Assembly: GCA_017537045.1 (NCBI GenBank)
Contig: JAFYLN010000117.1
Span: 1-21,424, forward strand
Length of the DNA: 21,424 nt
Reading direction: 5' to 3'
Source: Oscillospiraceae bacterium
GTDB taxonomy: Bacteria; Bacillota_A; Clostridia; Oscillospirales; Oscillospiraceae
A program made the translations under genes and the position numbers. The notes beneath the pieces were generated by a model. It saw only the letters and a list, made by a program, of their open reading frames with translations. It was not told the origin of the DNA and did not search any database. Below are positions 1 to 7,203 of this stretch, piece after piece (positions within the stretch are counted from its first letter, which is position 1; the number at the start of each line of letters is the position of its first letter).

Positions 1-31
1 AAGTTAGACAAATATTTCTAACTCAAATTGT

Positions 32-334
32 TCAAGCAGCCGGGAGGGCTTGCTGTCTGTGCAACGCAGGCGGCAAGCCCTTTAATCTTGCCTTGATTCG
101 TCTGTTGTTATAGTAATCAATGTATTCAATCAGTTCCTTTTTGATATGTTCCATGGACTCAAACTCCTGCAGATAGAGAAGCTCGCTCTTTAGATGACCA
201 AAGAAATTCTCCATCACGGCATTGTCATAACAATTGCCCTTGTGGCTCATGCTCTGCCGGATACCCTTATCCTGAAGCATATGAATATACTGCTTGTGCC
301 AGTAGTGCCAGCCCCTTATTGTGAGTTTGACCAT
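32..334 (-). pseudogene. IS3-family (IS150-type) transposase OrfB, C-terminal remnant
   Basis: This is the last ~100 residues of an integrase-like DDE transposase, the enzyme that moves IS3-group elements. The block GIRQSMSHKGNCYDNAVMEN, followed by FFGHLKSELLY and a YIDYYNNRRI tail, is the signature end of IS150/IS3 OrfB and includes the catalytic Glu. A normal OrfB is about 280 residues and carries a second Asp in HSDQGWHY. Here the equivalent stretch reads LTIRGWHY, so that Asp is gone and nothing recognisable as transposase lies upstream at 335-480. The stop codon is at 32-34. I read this as a dead 5'-truncated copy. The left end of the element may lie in bases 1-31 or outside the window. 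Confidence 0.9.
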
Positions 335-370
335 GAAATTGCGGTTTGTGGGGTAGTTATTAAAACGTTA

Positions 371-457
371 TCATTCCGAGCCAGTGTCCACACTGGCGTG
401 GAAATCCCCCTCGTCTTAGGAGATTGCCACACCAGTCTGCTGCCTGGTTCGCAATGA
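371..457. repeat. 87-bp imperfect palindrome, REP/MITE-like
   Basis: The two ends are inverted copies of each other. The left arm starts TCATTCCGAGCCAG and the right arm, read in reverse complement, starts TCATTGCGAACCAG. Both continue to a CTGG(C/T)GTGG(A/C)AATC block around 395-408 and 421-433, leaving a central loop of about 10 bases. Termini resembling TCATTGCGA are common on dispersed repeats of gut Clostridia (general recollection, not searched). No coding gene overlaps it. It lies between the transposase remnant and the fused gene at 480, so this whole stretch looks like a landing zone for mobile DNA. Confidence 0.65.
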
Positions 458-479
458 CAAGGAAACGGGAGGACGCAAC

Positions 480-842
480 ATGATTCTGACTATTGGCGGT
501 GCCTATCAGGGCAAGCTGGATTTTACAAAGGAAACCTTCGGCATCTTCGAGATGCACAGCTACGAGCAGCGAAAGGACGATCCCCGGTACCAGGCGTGGA
601 TCACAGGGGACAACAATGCTAATATTCCTCCGGAGGGTGAATGCGGTCAGCAGATGACCAATCGTGTGCTGGTGGGCTTCTCCAAAATCCGGGAGAATGC
701 CTGCATCATCACCCACGGCAGAGTCATCGCCGCCATCATGGAGCATCTTTTTCCAAATGAAGGCAAGAACCACTATCAGTGGCAGCCTGAGAATGGAGCA
801 GGCTGGATTGTGGATGAAAAGGGATACCGCACATTGAAATGA
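480..842 (+). pseudogene. Fused remnant: cobinamide-kinase N-terminus joined to histidine-phosphatase C-terminal half
   Basis: The frame encodes 120 residues. Residues 1-18 (ILTIGGAYQGKLDFTKE) resemble the P-loop start of clostridial CobU-type adenosylcobinamide kinases. From about residue 20 (FGIFEMHSYEQRKDDPRYQAW, continuing to ITHGRVIAAIM with His79) it resembles the second half of a CobC-like alpha-ribazole phosphatase, a histidine phosphatase. The kinase body and the phosphatase N-terminus with its catalytic RHG motif are both missing, so neither activity is expected. The simplest explanation is an in-frame deletion between two neighbouring cobalamin genes. The start has a good ribosome binding site (GGGAGG, 7 bases before ATG), so a protein could still be made. 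The parent identities are from memory of the families and have not been searched. Confidence 0.7.
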
Positions 843-857
843 ACAACACTATTTCAG

Positions 858-892
858 AAAAAACACCGTGGCTGCATTGCAGTCACGGTGTT
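858..892 (-). terminator. Rho-independent terminator of the tRNA-Arg gene
   Basis: A perfect 9-bp stem (862-870 with 884-892, AACACCGTG/CACGGTGTT) is followed on the minus strand by a run of six T at 863-858. It begins two bases past the encoded CCA of the tRNA, so it ends that transcript. On the plus strand no T-run follows, so it is unlikely to serve the fused gene at 480. Confidence 0.85.
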
Positions 893-893
893 C

Positions 894-970
894 TGGCATC
901 CCCGGCGCGATTCGAACGCGCGACCTTCCGCTTAGGAGGCGGATGCTCTATCCAACTGAGCTACGGAGAC
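894..970 (-). tRNA. tRNA-Arg, anticodon CCU
   Basis: The reverse complement folds as a full tRNA of 77 bases. It has a 7-bp acceptor (GTCTCCG with CGGGGAT, one G-T pair), a D-arm with AGTTGGATAGA, an anticodon stem TCCGC/GCGGA enclosing CTCCTAA, and a T-arm GCGCG-TTCGAAT-CGCGC. The discriminator base is G and CCA is encoded. Anticodon CCT reads AGG arginine codons. It has its own consensus promoter upstream and a terminator directly after. Confidence 0.96.
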
Positions 971-985
971 ATAAGCTACCCAGCT

Positions 986-1014
986 ATTCTATCCAATTTT
1001 CCTCTTCCTGTCAA
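986..1014 (-). promoter_or_regulatory. SigA-type promoter of tRNA-Arg
   Basis: On the minus strand there is a perfect -35 TTGACA (1014-1009), a 17-base spacer and -10 TAGAAT (991-986). It lies 15 bases before the mature tRNA 5' end. This near-consensus sequence fits a strongly expressed stable RNA. Confidence 0.85.
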
Positions 1015-1056
1015 GCGAAGCAGCGAAAATGTTTATACCGATATCGAAATTTCCCC

Positions 1057-1085
1057 TTTACAGAATTACCGCTTTCGGCTATAAT
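1057..1085 (+). promoter_or_regulatory. SigA-type promoter of the prfB operon
   Basis: The -35 is TTTACA (1057-1062), the spacer is 17 bases and the -10 is TATAAT (1080-1085). It is 40 bases before the prfB ATG and divergent from the tRNA promoter. Confidence 0.85.
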
Positions 1086-1125
1086 AAACTGAACTATGTA
1101 AATTTTGCGAAATGAGAGATTTGTT

Positions 1126-2250
1126 ATGAATATTGAATTTGATGTTTATAAGCAGAAGCTGAATGACTGCAAGCCTGCGTTGGATGGTCTGGCTGATTCT
1201 CTGAACCTGACGGGTCTGAAAAATGAAATGGAGCGCCTGCAGGCTATGCAGGAAGCCCCCGGTTTTTGGGATGATCCCGACAAGAGCCAGAAGATTGTGG
1301 TCAAGGCCAAGCAGACCGAAAGCAAGATCGAAAAGTACGAGACTATGTGCTCCAACTGGGATGACCTGATGACCATTTGCGAAATGGCAGCAGAGGAAGA
1401 CGACGATTCCATGCTCGAAGAGCTGAAGGAAGGCTATGATGCACTGGTCGCTGCCATGGAGGCATGCCGCCTTCAGACACTGCTGACCGGTAAGTACGAC
1501 CGCAATAATGCCCTCATGAGCTTCCAGGCCGGTGCCGGCGGCACCGAGGCACAGGATTGGTGCCAGATGCTCTACCGTATGTATACCCGCTGGGCAGAGC
1601 GCAGCGGCTTCACCTATAAAATCATGGACTATCAGGAAGGCGACGAAGCAGGACTGAAGTCTGCATCCATCATGATCGAGGGTGAAAATGCCTACGGTTT
1701 CCTGAAAGGTGAGAACGGTGTCCACCGTCTGGTTCGCGTTTCTCCCTTTGATGCCAATGCCCGCCGCCAGACCTCTTTCTCTGCAATTGAAGTTATTCCC
1801 GAAATTGCGGACGAATCCGAGGATTTTGAGATCAAGCCTGAAGACTACGAAATGCAGGTTTACCGTTCCTCCGGTGCAGGCGGCCAGAAGGTCAACAAGA
1901 CCTCTTCTGCAGTCCGTCTGATCCACAAGTCCGGCATCGTGGTTTCTTGTCAGACCGAGCGCAGCCAGTTCCAGAATAAGGAAACCTGTCTGCGTATGCT
2001 GCGCAGTAAATTGGTTGAGATCCGCGAGCGCGAGCATCTGGCAAATATTGCCGATATCAAGGGTGTCCAGCAGAAGATCGAGTGGGGCAGCCAGATCCGC
2101 AACTATGTTTTCATGCCCTACACACTGGTCAAGGATACCCGCACCGGCTGCGAAACTTCCAATGTCAACGGCGTGATGGACGGCGCGCTGGATCCCTTTA
2201 TCGAAAGCTATCTGAACTGCCTTGCAACAGGCAACTGGGTGCAGAAGTAA
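1126..2250 (+). CDS. prfB: Peptide chain release factor 2 (RF2)
   Basis: This 374-residue class I release factor reads UGA and UAA stop codons in the ribosomal A site and triggers hydrolysis of the peptidyl-tRNA. The recognition tripeptide SPF is at residues 206-208, which separates RF2 from RF1 (PxT). The catalytic GGQ is at 252-254 within SSGAGGQKVNKTSSAVRL. The ATG at 1126 is preceded by GAGAG and gives the usual N-terminus; an in-frame TTG at 1105 is also open but less likely. Length is normal for a complete RF2. The gene is one uninterrupted frame, so the autoregulatory +1 frameshift found in many bacteria is absent. It is the first gene of a probable three-gene transcript with 2299-3677. 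Confidence 0.97.
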   Translation: MNIEFDVYKQKLNDCKPALDGLADSLNLTGLKNEMERLQAMQEAPGFWDDPDKSQKIVVKAKQTESKIEKYETMCSNWDDLMTICEMAAEEDDDSMLEELKEGYDALVAAMEACRLQTLLTGKYDRNNALMSFQAGAGGTEAQDWCQMLYRMYTRWAERSGFTYKIMDYQEGDEAGLKSASIMIEGENAYGFLKGENGVHRLVRVSPFDANARRQTSFSAIEVIPEIADESEDFEIKPEDYEMQVYRSSGAGGQKVNKTSSAVRLIHKSGIVVSCQTERSQFQNKETCLRMLRSKLVEIREREHLANIADIKGVQQKIEWGSQIRNYVFMPYTLVKDTRTGCETSNVNGVMDGALDPFIESYLNCLATGNWVQK

Positions 2251-2298
2251 AAACCTGATGTTTTGTTGCGCCTGATATAGACATATGGAGATGATTCT

Positions 2299-3474
2299 TT
2301 GCGCAATCATAGAAAGAAAACAGGCAAATTCAGCCACGAAGCACGTGGTGTCTATAGTAAAGAGCGGCATCTTACAACCCGTAAAAGTAAACACATGCCG
2401 ATTTTAGGTGTAATTTTGCTGGATGTTTTGATGGCGGGTATGATTTTGTTGGCGTTTGCATTTTTTCACCATGTATTACCGGCATTCATCAATGATTATC
2501 AGAGAAATGATCGGATAGATCAGGAACCTGATCTATCCGGTATGCTTTCTCAAACCATACCGGATACCACTCCTGTAACCGAACCATTTGTCCTGATGAC
2601 CGAGCTTCAGACAGAACCGCCGACAGAACCAACCGTTCCACCTACAACAGAGCCGGACAATAGAACGCCTTGGCAGATTAAATTTGAAGAGCATTTTTCG
2701 GATGAGATAATTGTTACAGACAATTCTTATAAAAGTCCGGAGGTTTCTATTACCATTGAAACCTGCAAGACCAGTGCGGACGGTCACGATATTGTTTATT
2801 ATGTTGCGGACATCTATGTTGCAAGCATCGATAATTTTACGACCTATGTTGCCAATAATGATATGACTTATTACAGCACGCAGAAGTCACTGGATATGGA
2901 CAAGGCAGCCAACGCGATCTTGTCCATCTGCGGTGATTTCCTGACATATCAAAAGGGCGGCTTTATGATGCGCAACGGTGAAATCTATATGGATGACCAC
3001 AATCTGAACAGCATTTGTGTTTTGTACCGCAACGGGGAAATGGAGACCTATGACGGCCGGACGTATAATATTGAGGAGATCAAAGCGAAGGATCCGGTGC
3101 AGGTATGGAGTTTTGGCCCGGTGCTGCTGGATCAAAACGGAGACGTTCGGGAAAAGTATACGGTTTCCTCAACAGTTGCGCAACGCAATCCCAGAAGCGC
3201 TGTTGGATATTATGAGCCGGGGCATTACTGCTTCGTGGTGGTAGATGGCCGTCAGACCCATTCTGCCGGCATCAAGATTCCGCTGCTTGCATCCATTTTT
3301 GATGAGCTTGGCTGCACCAGGGCATACAATTTGGATGGTGGCGGCAGCGCAGTCATGATCTTTGACCACAAAACATTCAGCAAGCAAAGCAATGGCGCCG
3401 ATAGAAAACTGGGCGATTTACTGGTTATCCGTGATTCTTATTATGACGCAGCAGGTGAGGAGGCTACAAAATGA
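2299..3474 (+). CDS. Membrane-anchored phosphodiester glycosidase (NAGPA-domain) protein
   Basis: The protein has 391 residues. A basic N-terminal tail is followed by one membrane segment (about 33-60), a Pro/Thr/Glu-rich linker with repeated TEP motifs (about 90-122) and an extracellular domain. The end of that domain carries AYNLDGGGSAVMIF near residue 345, the hallmark of the NAGPA/DUF2233 phosphodiester glycosidase family. These enzymes split sugar-phosphodiester bonds; the bacterial substrate, perhaps a cell-wall or capsule polymer, is not known here. The likely start is TTG at 2299, eight bases after GGAG. No terminator separates it from prfB (48-base gap). Its stop overlaps the next gene's start (ATGA). 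Confidence 0.85.
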   Translation: MRNHRKKTGKFSHEARGVYSKERHLTTRKSKHMPILGVILLDVLMAGMILLAFAFFHHVLPAFINDYQRNDRIDQEPDLSGMLSQTIPDTTPVTEPFVLMTELQTEPPTEPTVPPTTEPDNRTPWQIKFEEHFSDEIIVTDNSYKSPEVSITIETCKTSADGHDIVYYVADIYVASIDNFTTYVANNDMTYYSTQKSLDMDKAANAILSICGDFLTYQKGGFMMRNGEIYMDDHNLNSICVLYRNGEMETYDGRTYNIEEIKAKDPVQVWSFGPVLLDQNGDVREKYTVSSTVAQRNPRSAVGYYEPGHYCFVVVDGRQTHSAGIKIPLLASIFDELGCTRAYNLDGGGSAVMIFDHKTFSKQSNGADRKLGDLLVIRDSYYDAAGEEATK

Positions 3475-3677
3475 AGTTCTTGAATGCGGTGCTTCCGAAT
3501 CTGGCAATTTCGCTGAATCTGGTTTTGCTTATTGTGTTGTATTTGAATTCCAGAAATCCGATGATGGGCTTCATGATGGGTGCTCCGTTTCTGGTTCTGG
3601 TGATTTCATCCTGTGTCTGTTCGATTGCCACTGCTGTTGTTTTGTATGCAAACTGGCGAAGAAATAAGCACAAATAA
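3471..3677 (+). CDS. Small two-helix membrane protein, unknown function
   Basis: This 68-residue protein has two predicted membrane helices, about residues 8-26 and 35-60, and a short basic tail (NWRRNKHK). I do not recognise a family. Its ATG overlaps the TGA of the glycosidase gene (ATGA), which implies translational coupling and supports it being real. Because it is coupled to a membrane-tethered glycosidase it may assist that protein or its export, but this is inference only. Confidence 0.65.
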   Translation: MKFLNAVLPNLAISLNLVLLIVLYLNSRNPMMGFMMGAPFLVLVISSCVCSIATAVVLYANWRRNKHK

Positions 3678-3707
3678 GAAAAAAGATAAAATAATATCGA
3701 ATAGCCC

Positions 3708-3736
3708 TTGAAATTTGTAACTGACCGTGTTATAAT
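3708..3736 (+). promoter_or_regulatory. SigA-type promoter of secG
   Basis: The -35 is TTGAAA (3708-3713), the spacer is 17 bases and the -10 is TATAAT (3731-3736). Transcription should begin near 3743, giving a leader of about 90 bases before the secG ATG. Confidence 0.85.
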
Positions 3737-3742
3737 AACTGG

Positions 3743-3834
3743 GCTGTTTCAAACTCGCTTATTTTGCGAGTGCATATATACGGTTTGCACCGCAAAAGCG
3801 GGTGCCGCCCAAAAAGCGGAGGGAGGTTAATTAC
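3743..3834 (+). promoter_or_regulatory. Structured 5' leader of secG
   Basis: The untranslated leader contains a perfect 6-bp hairpin (ACTCGC 3753-3758 with GCGAGT 3766-3771). A second, longer hairpin pairs 3787-3793 with 3798-3805 around an AAAA loop with one bulge. A possible third helix (CCGC with GCGG, ending near 3817) reaches the ribosome binding site GGAGGG. No poly-T follows, so this is not a terminator. I do not recognise a riboswitch class. Whether it regulates anything is unknown. Confidence 0.4.
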
Positions 3835-4062
3835 ATGGAAATCGTTCTGACTATTCTGGAGGCTCTTGCCAGTGTTGCGCTGATTGTGATCGTTCTGCTG
3901 CAGTCCGGCAAGGAAGCTGGCCTGTCCGGTGCTATTGCCGGCGGTTCTGAGACTTATCTGGGCAAGGGTAAGGGCAAGAATCTGGATCAGGTACTGGCTT
4001 CTGCTACCAAGTGGGTCGCTCTGGCTTGGGTCATTCTGACTCTGTCTCTGAGCCTGATCTGA
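3835..4062 (+). CDS. secG: Preprotein translocase subunit SecG
   Basis: SecG is the small membrane subunit of the SecYEG channel and assists SecA-driven export. The 75-residue protein has the two-helix hairpin of the family: helix 1 about residues 3-21 (ILEALASVALIVIVLLQSGKE), then a Gly-rich cytoplasmic loop (GLSGAIAGGSETYLGKGKGK), and helix 2 about 52-74. LLQSGKEAGLSGAI plus a G-rich loop is the diagnostic SecG pattern. The ATG at 3835 follows a strong GGAGG. The open frame extends upstream, but only this start fits the family and ribosome binding site. It is monocistronic, between its own promoter and terminator. Confidence 0.95.
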   Translation: MEIVLTILEALASVALIVIVLLQSGKEAGLSGAIAGGSETYLGKGKGKNLDQVLASATKWVALAWVILTLSLSLI

Positions 4063-4082
4063 TTCTTTAAGTCTAAAACATG

Positions 4083-4115
4083 AGACCGCAGAGATTTCTC
4101 TGCGGTCTTTGTTTC
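4083..4115 (+). terminator. Rho-independent terminator of secG
   Basis: A perfect 11-bp stem (4083-4093 with 4098-4108, AGACCGCAGAG/CTCTGCGGTCT) with an ATTT loop is followed by TTGTTTCT. It lies 20 bases after the secG stop. Confidence 0.92.
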
Positions 4116-4135
4116 TATCTTCCATTACTTCACCG

Positions 4136-4164
4136 TGGACATTTTGGTACGCTTGTGCTATAAT
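4136..4164 (+). promoter_or_regulatory. SigA-type promoter of pepD, extended -10
   Basis: The -35 is TGGACA (4136-4141), the spacer is 17 bases and the -10 is TATAAT (4159-4164), preceded by TGC (an extended -10). It is 33 bases before the pepD ATG. Confidence 0.82.
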
Positions 4165-4197
4165 GATTCCGAAAATTGGAAACAAGGAGTGTTTCAA

Positions 4198-5640
4198 ATG
4201 AATGCAGTTAAGCTTGCAGGTTTAAATCCTGCTTCCGTATTTGGTTATTTTGAAGAAATTTGCGCCATTCCCCATGGCTCCCGCAACACCAAGGCCATCA
4301 GTGATTATCTGGTTGCCTTTGCAAAGGCACGGAACCTGCGCTATATTCAGGATGATGTCAACAATGTGATCATCTTCCAGAATGGCACCTGCGGTTACGA
4401 AGACCATGAGCCTGTCATTTTGCAGGGTCATATCGATATGGTCTGCGAAAAGGATGCCTCCTGCCCACTGGATATGGCTGTGGATGGTCTGGATGTGACC
4501 CACGATGCCCGCTATGTTTTCGCCAGGGGCACCACGCTGGGTGGTGACAACGGCATTGCTGTTGCCTATGCCATGGCTCTGCTTGATGATCCCACCATTC
4601 CCCATCCTCCGCTGGAAGTGGTTATGACTGTGGATGAGGAAATCGGTATGCTGGGCGCAGCTGCTATCGACCTGTCTGAACTCAAGGGACGGATGCTGCT
4701 GAATCTGGATTCCGAGGATGAGGGCGTCTTTACCGTTTCCTGTGCAGGCGGTGCAACTGCGACCATTTCCATGGATGCACCCCGCCGCGCAGTCTATGGT
4801 CCCTGCATCCATCTGGCAGTGGATGGCCTGCAGGGCGGTCATTCCGGCGCGGAGATTCATAAGAACCGCGCCAACGCAAACAAGATCATGGGGCAGTTTT
4901 TGAGCCGCATTCAGGAGCTGATGCCCCTGTGCCTGACCTCCTTTGCGGGCGGCTCCAAGGATAATGCGATCCCCCGTTCCTGCCAGGCCAATGTGGTTGC
5001 CATGGGTCTGAATCTGGAGCGCATCAACGGCATTGCGGAAACCCTGCAGGCAGAAGTTCGGGAGCAGTACGATGAGCCGGAAGCAACGGTTCAGGCCTTT
5101 GATCTCGATGCCCTCGGCGGCAATGCCCTGTCCACGGAAGCCACTGCCAAGGTGATCGGCCTGCTGTGCAGCACCCCAAATGGTGTACAGGCCATGAGCA
5201 AGGAAATGCCCGGTCTGGTGCTGACCAGCCTGAATATGGGCATCGCCAAGCTGGGTAATGAGATGAAGATGACGTTCTCCGTCCGCAGCAGCGTCAATCA
5301 GGAGAAGCAGGAGCTGCTGGGCAAGCTGAAAGAGCTGGCAGATTTCTATGATGCCTCCTATTCCCAGATGGGCGAGTACCCTGCGTGGGAGTACAAGGCA
5401 GATTCCAGGCTCCGCAATATCATGGTGGAGACCTACACCCGCATGTACGGCGTTGCACCTGAGGTGCTGGCTATCCATGCCGGTCTGGAATGTGGCCTGC
5501 TGGGCGAAAAGCTCCCCGGTCTGGACTGCGTTTCCATCGGCCCCCAGATGAAGGACATCCACACCAGCCGCGAAAAGCTGGACATCGCATCCACAGAGCG
5601 CACCTGGAACTTCCTGCTGGAAATTCTGAAAGCACTGTAA
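4198..5640 (+). CDS. pepD: Aminoacyl-histidine dipeptidase (peptidase D, M20C)
   Basis: This cytosolic di-zinc metallopeptidase hydrolyses dipeptides such as carnosine and other Xaa-His substrates during peptide salvage. The 480-residue length is typical of PepD. The M20 metal ligands and catalytic residues are visible: His78 and Asp80 in LQGHIDMVCEKD, Asp117 in LGGDNG, the catalytic Glu147 and Glu148 in VDEEIGMLGA, an Asp in NLDSEDEG, and a C-terminal His in DIHTSREKL. The lid domain lies between about residues 190 and 380. The ATG at 4198 follows AAGGAG by eight bases; the open frame runs upstream through the promoter, which is not coding. It is monocistronic and ends at a bidirectional terminator. 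Confidence 0.96.
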   Translation: MNAVKLAGLNPASVFGYFEEICAIPHGSRNTKAISDYLVAFAKARNLRYIQDDVNNVIIFQNGTCGYEDHEPVILQGHIDMVCEKDASCPLDMAVDGLDVTHDARYVFARGTTLGGDNGIAVAYAMALLDDPTIPHPPLEVVMTVDEEIGMLGAAAIDLSELKGRMLLNLDSEDEGVFTVSCAGGATATISMDAPRRAVYGPCIHLAVDGLQGGHSGAEIHKNRANANKIMGQFLSRIQELMPLCLTSFAGGSKDNAIPRSCQANVVAMGLNLERINGIAETLQAEVREQYDEPEATVQAFDLDALGGNALSTEATAKVIGLLCSTPNGVQAMSKEMPGLVLTSLNMGIAKLGNEMKMTFSVRSSVNQEKQELLGKLKELADFYDASYSQMGEYPAWEYKADSRLRNIMVETYTRMYGVAPEVLAIHAGLECGLLGEKLPGLDCVSIGPQMKDIHTSREKLDIASTERTWNFLLEILKAL

Positions 5641-5650
5641 AACATGGAAA

Positions 5651-5677
5651 ATGACCCGCTTTGGCGGGTCATTTTTT
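5651..5677. terminator. Bidirectional terminator between pepD and the flippase gene
   Basis: A 9-bp stem (5651-5659 with 5664-5672, ATGACCCGC/GCGGGTCAT) has T-runs on both sides: TTTTTT on the plus strand and TTTT on the minus strand. It overlaps the TGA stop of the minus-strand flippase gene at 5669-5671 and serves both convergent genes. Confidence 0.88.
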
Positions 5678-7153
5678 GTACACCAGCCCTTTGACCCACC
5701 GGATATCCTCCCTGCGCAAAATCCGGAAGAGGAACAGCAGGGAAGCTAGAATCAGAAGAAAGCTGCTGCTGCGAATAACGGCGTTCGACCCGTGCCCGGC
5801 TACCCACAGCCCGAAGATCATGGCCGCAGCGGACAGCATGGGGATATATGCGGGAACGCGGCGGATCGTGATCTTGAGCAGCCTGTGCAGGCTGAGCATG
5901 AAGTTGACCACATGGGTGATCAGAAAACTGATGTAATACCCCTCCATCCCGCAGCGCGGCAGCAGGAAATACAGGAACACCACATCCAGAAAGGATGTGA
6001 AAATATTGTAGCGCACGCAGATCTTCTGCTGCCCCAGCCCCTTCGTCATGGCATCGGTCACGATATCGCAGTACAGCATGGGCACCAGCAGGGCATAAGC
6101 ACGCATAAATTCCGCCGCTTCGGCAGTTTTGTACAATTTCAGGCACAGCACGTCTGATAGCAGATACAGCAGCCCGCCCATCGTCATGCCGTAAAGCAGC
6201 GCCACCCGCAGCCCCCTCTTCACCAGATAGCCGATCCGGGTTTCGCTTCCGGCTGCGGCACACCGCGCCAGCTCCGGGATCAGAAGCTCCGTCAACCCGA
6301 ACAGGATCGCCGCAGGAAACATGATCACCGGGAAGATCATGCCGCTGACCATGCCAAAGGCCGCAAGGGGATTGGAAACGGCAGTGTTGAGAGCCAGCCG
6401 CTTGGGAACCATCAGGTTTTCAGCCGTGCTGATCCCGACCTTCAGATCGTCCGCAACCGCCAGCGGCAGTGCGGTATGAAGCAGGCGGGAAGCCACGGGA
6501 ATACGCGCTCCGGCGGGCATGCGCTCCCGCATCCGCAGGAGGATCAGGCATACAAGAGTCAGAATGCTCCCGGCCGCGCTGCCCAGAATCACGCAAAGAC
6601 AGGCTCTGACAGGGTCGTTTCCCGCAAAAAGCGACAGTGCCCCCAATGTCAGAACCATGGAGCAGAGCTGCTCTGCCACCTCTACAGCCGCCAGCGTACC
6701 GATCCGCTGGGCGGCGGTAAAATACCCTGTCATCACACCGCACAGGCAGGTAACGGGCAGAAAGACCGCGAACAACCGCAGGGCATCCACCGTCCGTGGA
6801 TCTCCGATCCACACGCCGGCGATCCATGGGGCGAAATAATATAAAACGGCTGCCACGCACCCGCTGAAGCAAATGCTGTATAAAAAGCAGCCTGACAGCA
6901 CCCAGACCACGTTCTGTTTTTGTTTCCTGCCCAGCTCTTCGGCAGTTAAGTACATGGTGGCGGTGCGGATGCCCCCGATACCGGCAACCATGGCAAGACT
7001 GCCTACGCTCATCACAAGCTGTAAAAGTCCGATACCAGCCGCGCCGATACGGCTGGACAGATACACCTGAAAGGATGTCCCCACAAACCGCAGCAGCAGG
7101 TTGACCCCGGTCAGCATCAGGGCAGAATAGAAGATCGGTAGTTTTTTGCGCAA
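5669..7153 (-). CDS. SpoVB-like polysaccharide flippase (MOP/MATE-type superfamily)
   Basis: The protein has 494 residues and about 14 hydrophobic helices, with the N-terminal block LRKKLPIFYSALMLTGVNLL followed by SSRIGAAGIGLLQLVMSVG. This is the pattern of SpoVB/Wzx-like lipid-linked sugar flippases of the MOP exporter superfamily. Relatives move lipid-linked cell-wall or polysaccharide precursors across the membrane, and in spore formers SpoVB acts in cortex synthesis. Which substrate applies here cannot be told. I chose the TTG at 7153 because it matches the family N-terminus and follows AAGGGGGG by about seven bases. An ATG at 7204 overlaps the nth stop (TAATG) but would add an odd Cys-rich leader coded by a hairpin. 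Confidence 0.85.
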   Translation of the reverse strand: MRKKLPIFYSALMLTGVNLLLRFVGTSFQVYLSSRIGAAGIGLLQLVMSVGSLAMVAGIGGIRTATMYLTAEELGRKQKQNVVWVLSGCFLYSICFSGCVAAVLYYFAPWIAGVWIGDPRTVDALRLFAVFLPVTCLCGVMTGYFTAAQRIGTLAAVEVAEQLCSMVLTLGALSLFAGNDPVRACLCVILGSAAGSILTLVCLILLRMRERMPAGARIPVASRLLHTALPLAVADDLKVGISTAENLMVPKRLALNTAVSNPLAAFGMVSGMIFPVIMFPAAILFGLTELLIPELARCAAAGSETRIGYLVKRGLRVALLYGMTMGGLLYLLSDVLCLKLYKTAEAAEFMRAYALLVPMLYCDIVTDAMTKGLGQQKICVRYNIFTSFLDVVFLYFLLPRCGMEGYYISFLITHVVNFMLSLHRLLKITIRRVPAYIPMLSAAAMIFGLWVAGHGSNAVIRSSSFLLILASLLFLFRILRREDIRWVKGLVYKK

Positions 7154-7194
7154 AAAGATCCCCCCTTGTCCACATCCTATGCAGACAAGGGGGG
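7152..7194 (-). terminator. Hairpin after nth: terminator-like, also masks the flippase RBS
   Basis: A perfect 11-bp inverted repeat (CCCCCCTTGTC 7160-7170 with GACAAGGGGGG 7184-7194) has a 13-base loop. On the minus strand the stem is followed by ATCTTTTT, like an intrinsic terminator 9 bases past the nth stop. The same strand's GGGGGG arm is the only ribosome binding site for the TTG start at 7153. It could therefore attenuate both transcription and translation of the flippase gene. Confidence 0.65.
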
Positions 7195-7203
7195 AGTAGA
7201 ACA

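Noticed and set aside
1066..2394. A 442-codon open frame on the minus strand
   Set aside because: It is antisense to prfB, and the sequence has no recognisable motif or ribosome binding site. The plus-strand RF2 explains the constraint.
4222..5562. A 446-codon open frame on the minus strand
   Set aside because: It lies antisense to pepD. The composition (His, Gln and Ile-rich) is the usual reverse-strand artefact of GC-rich third positions.
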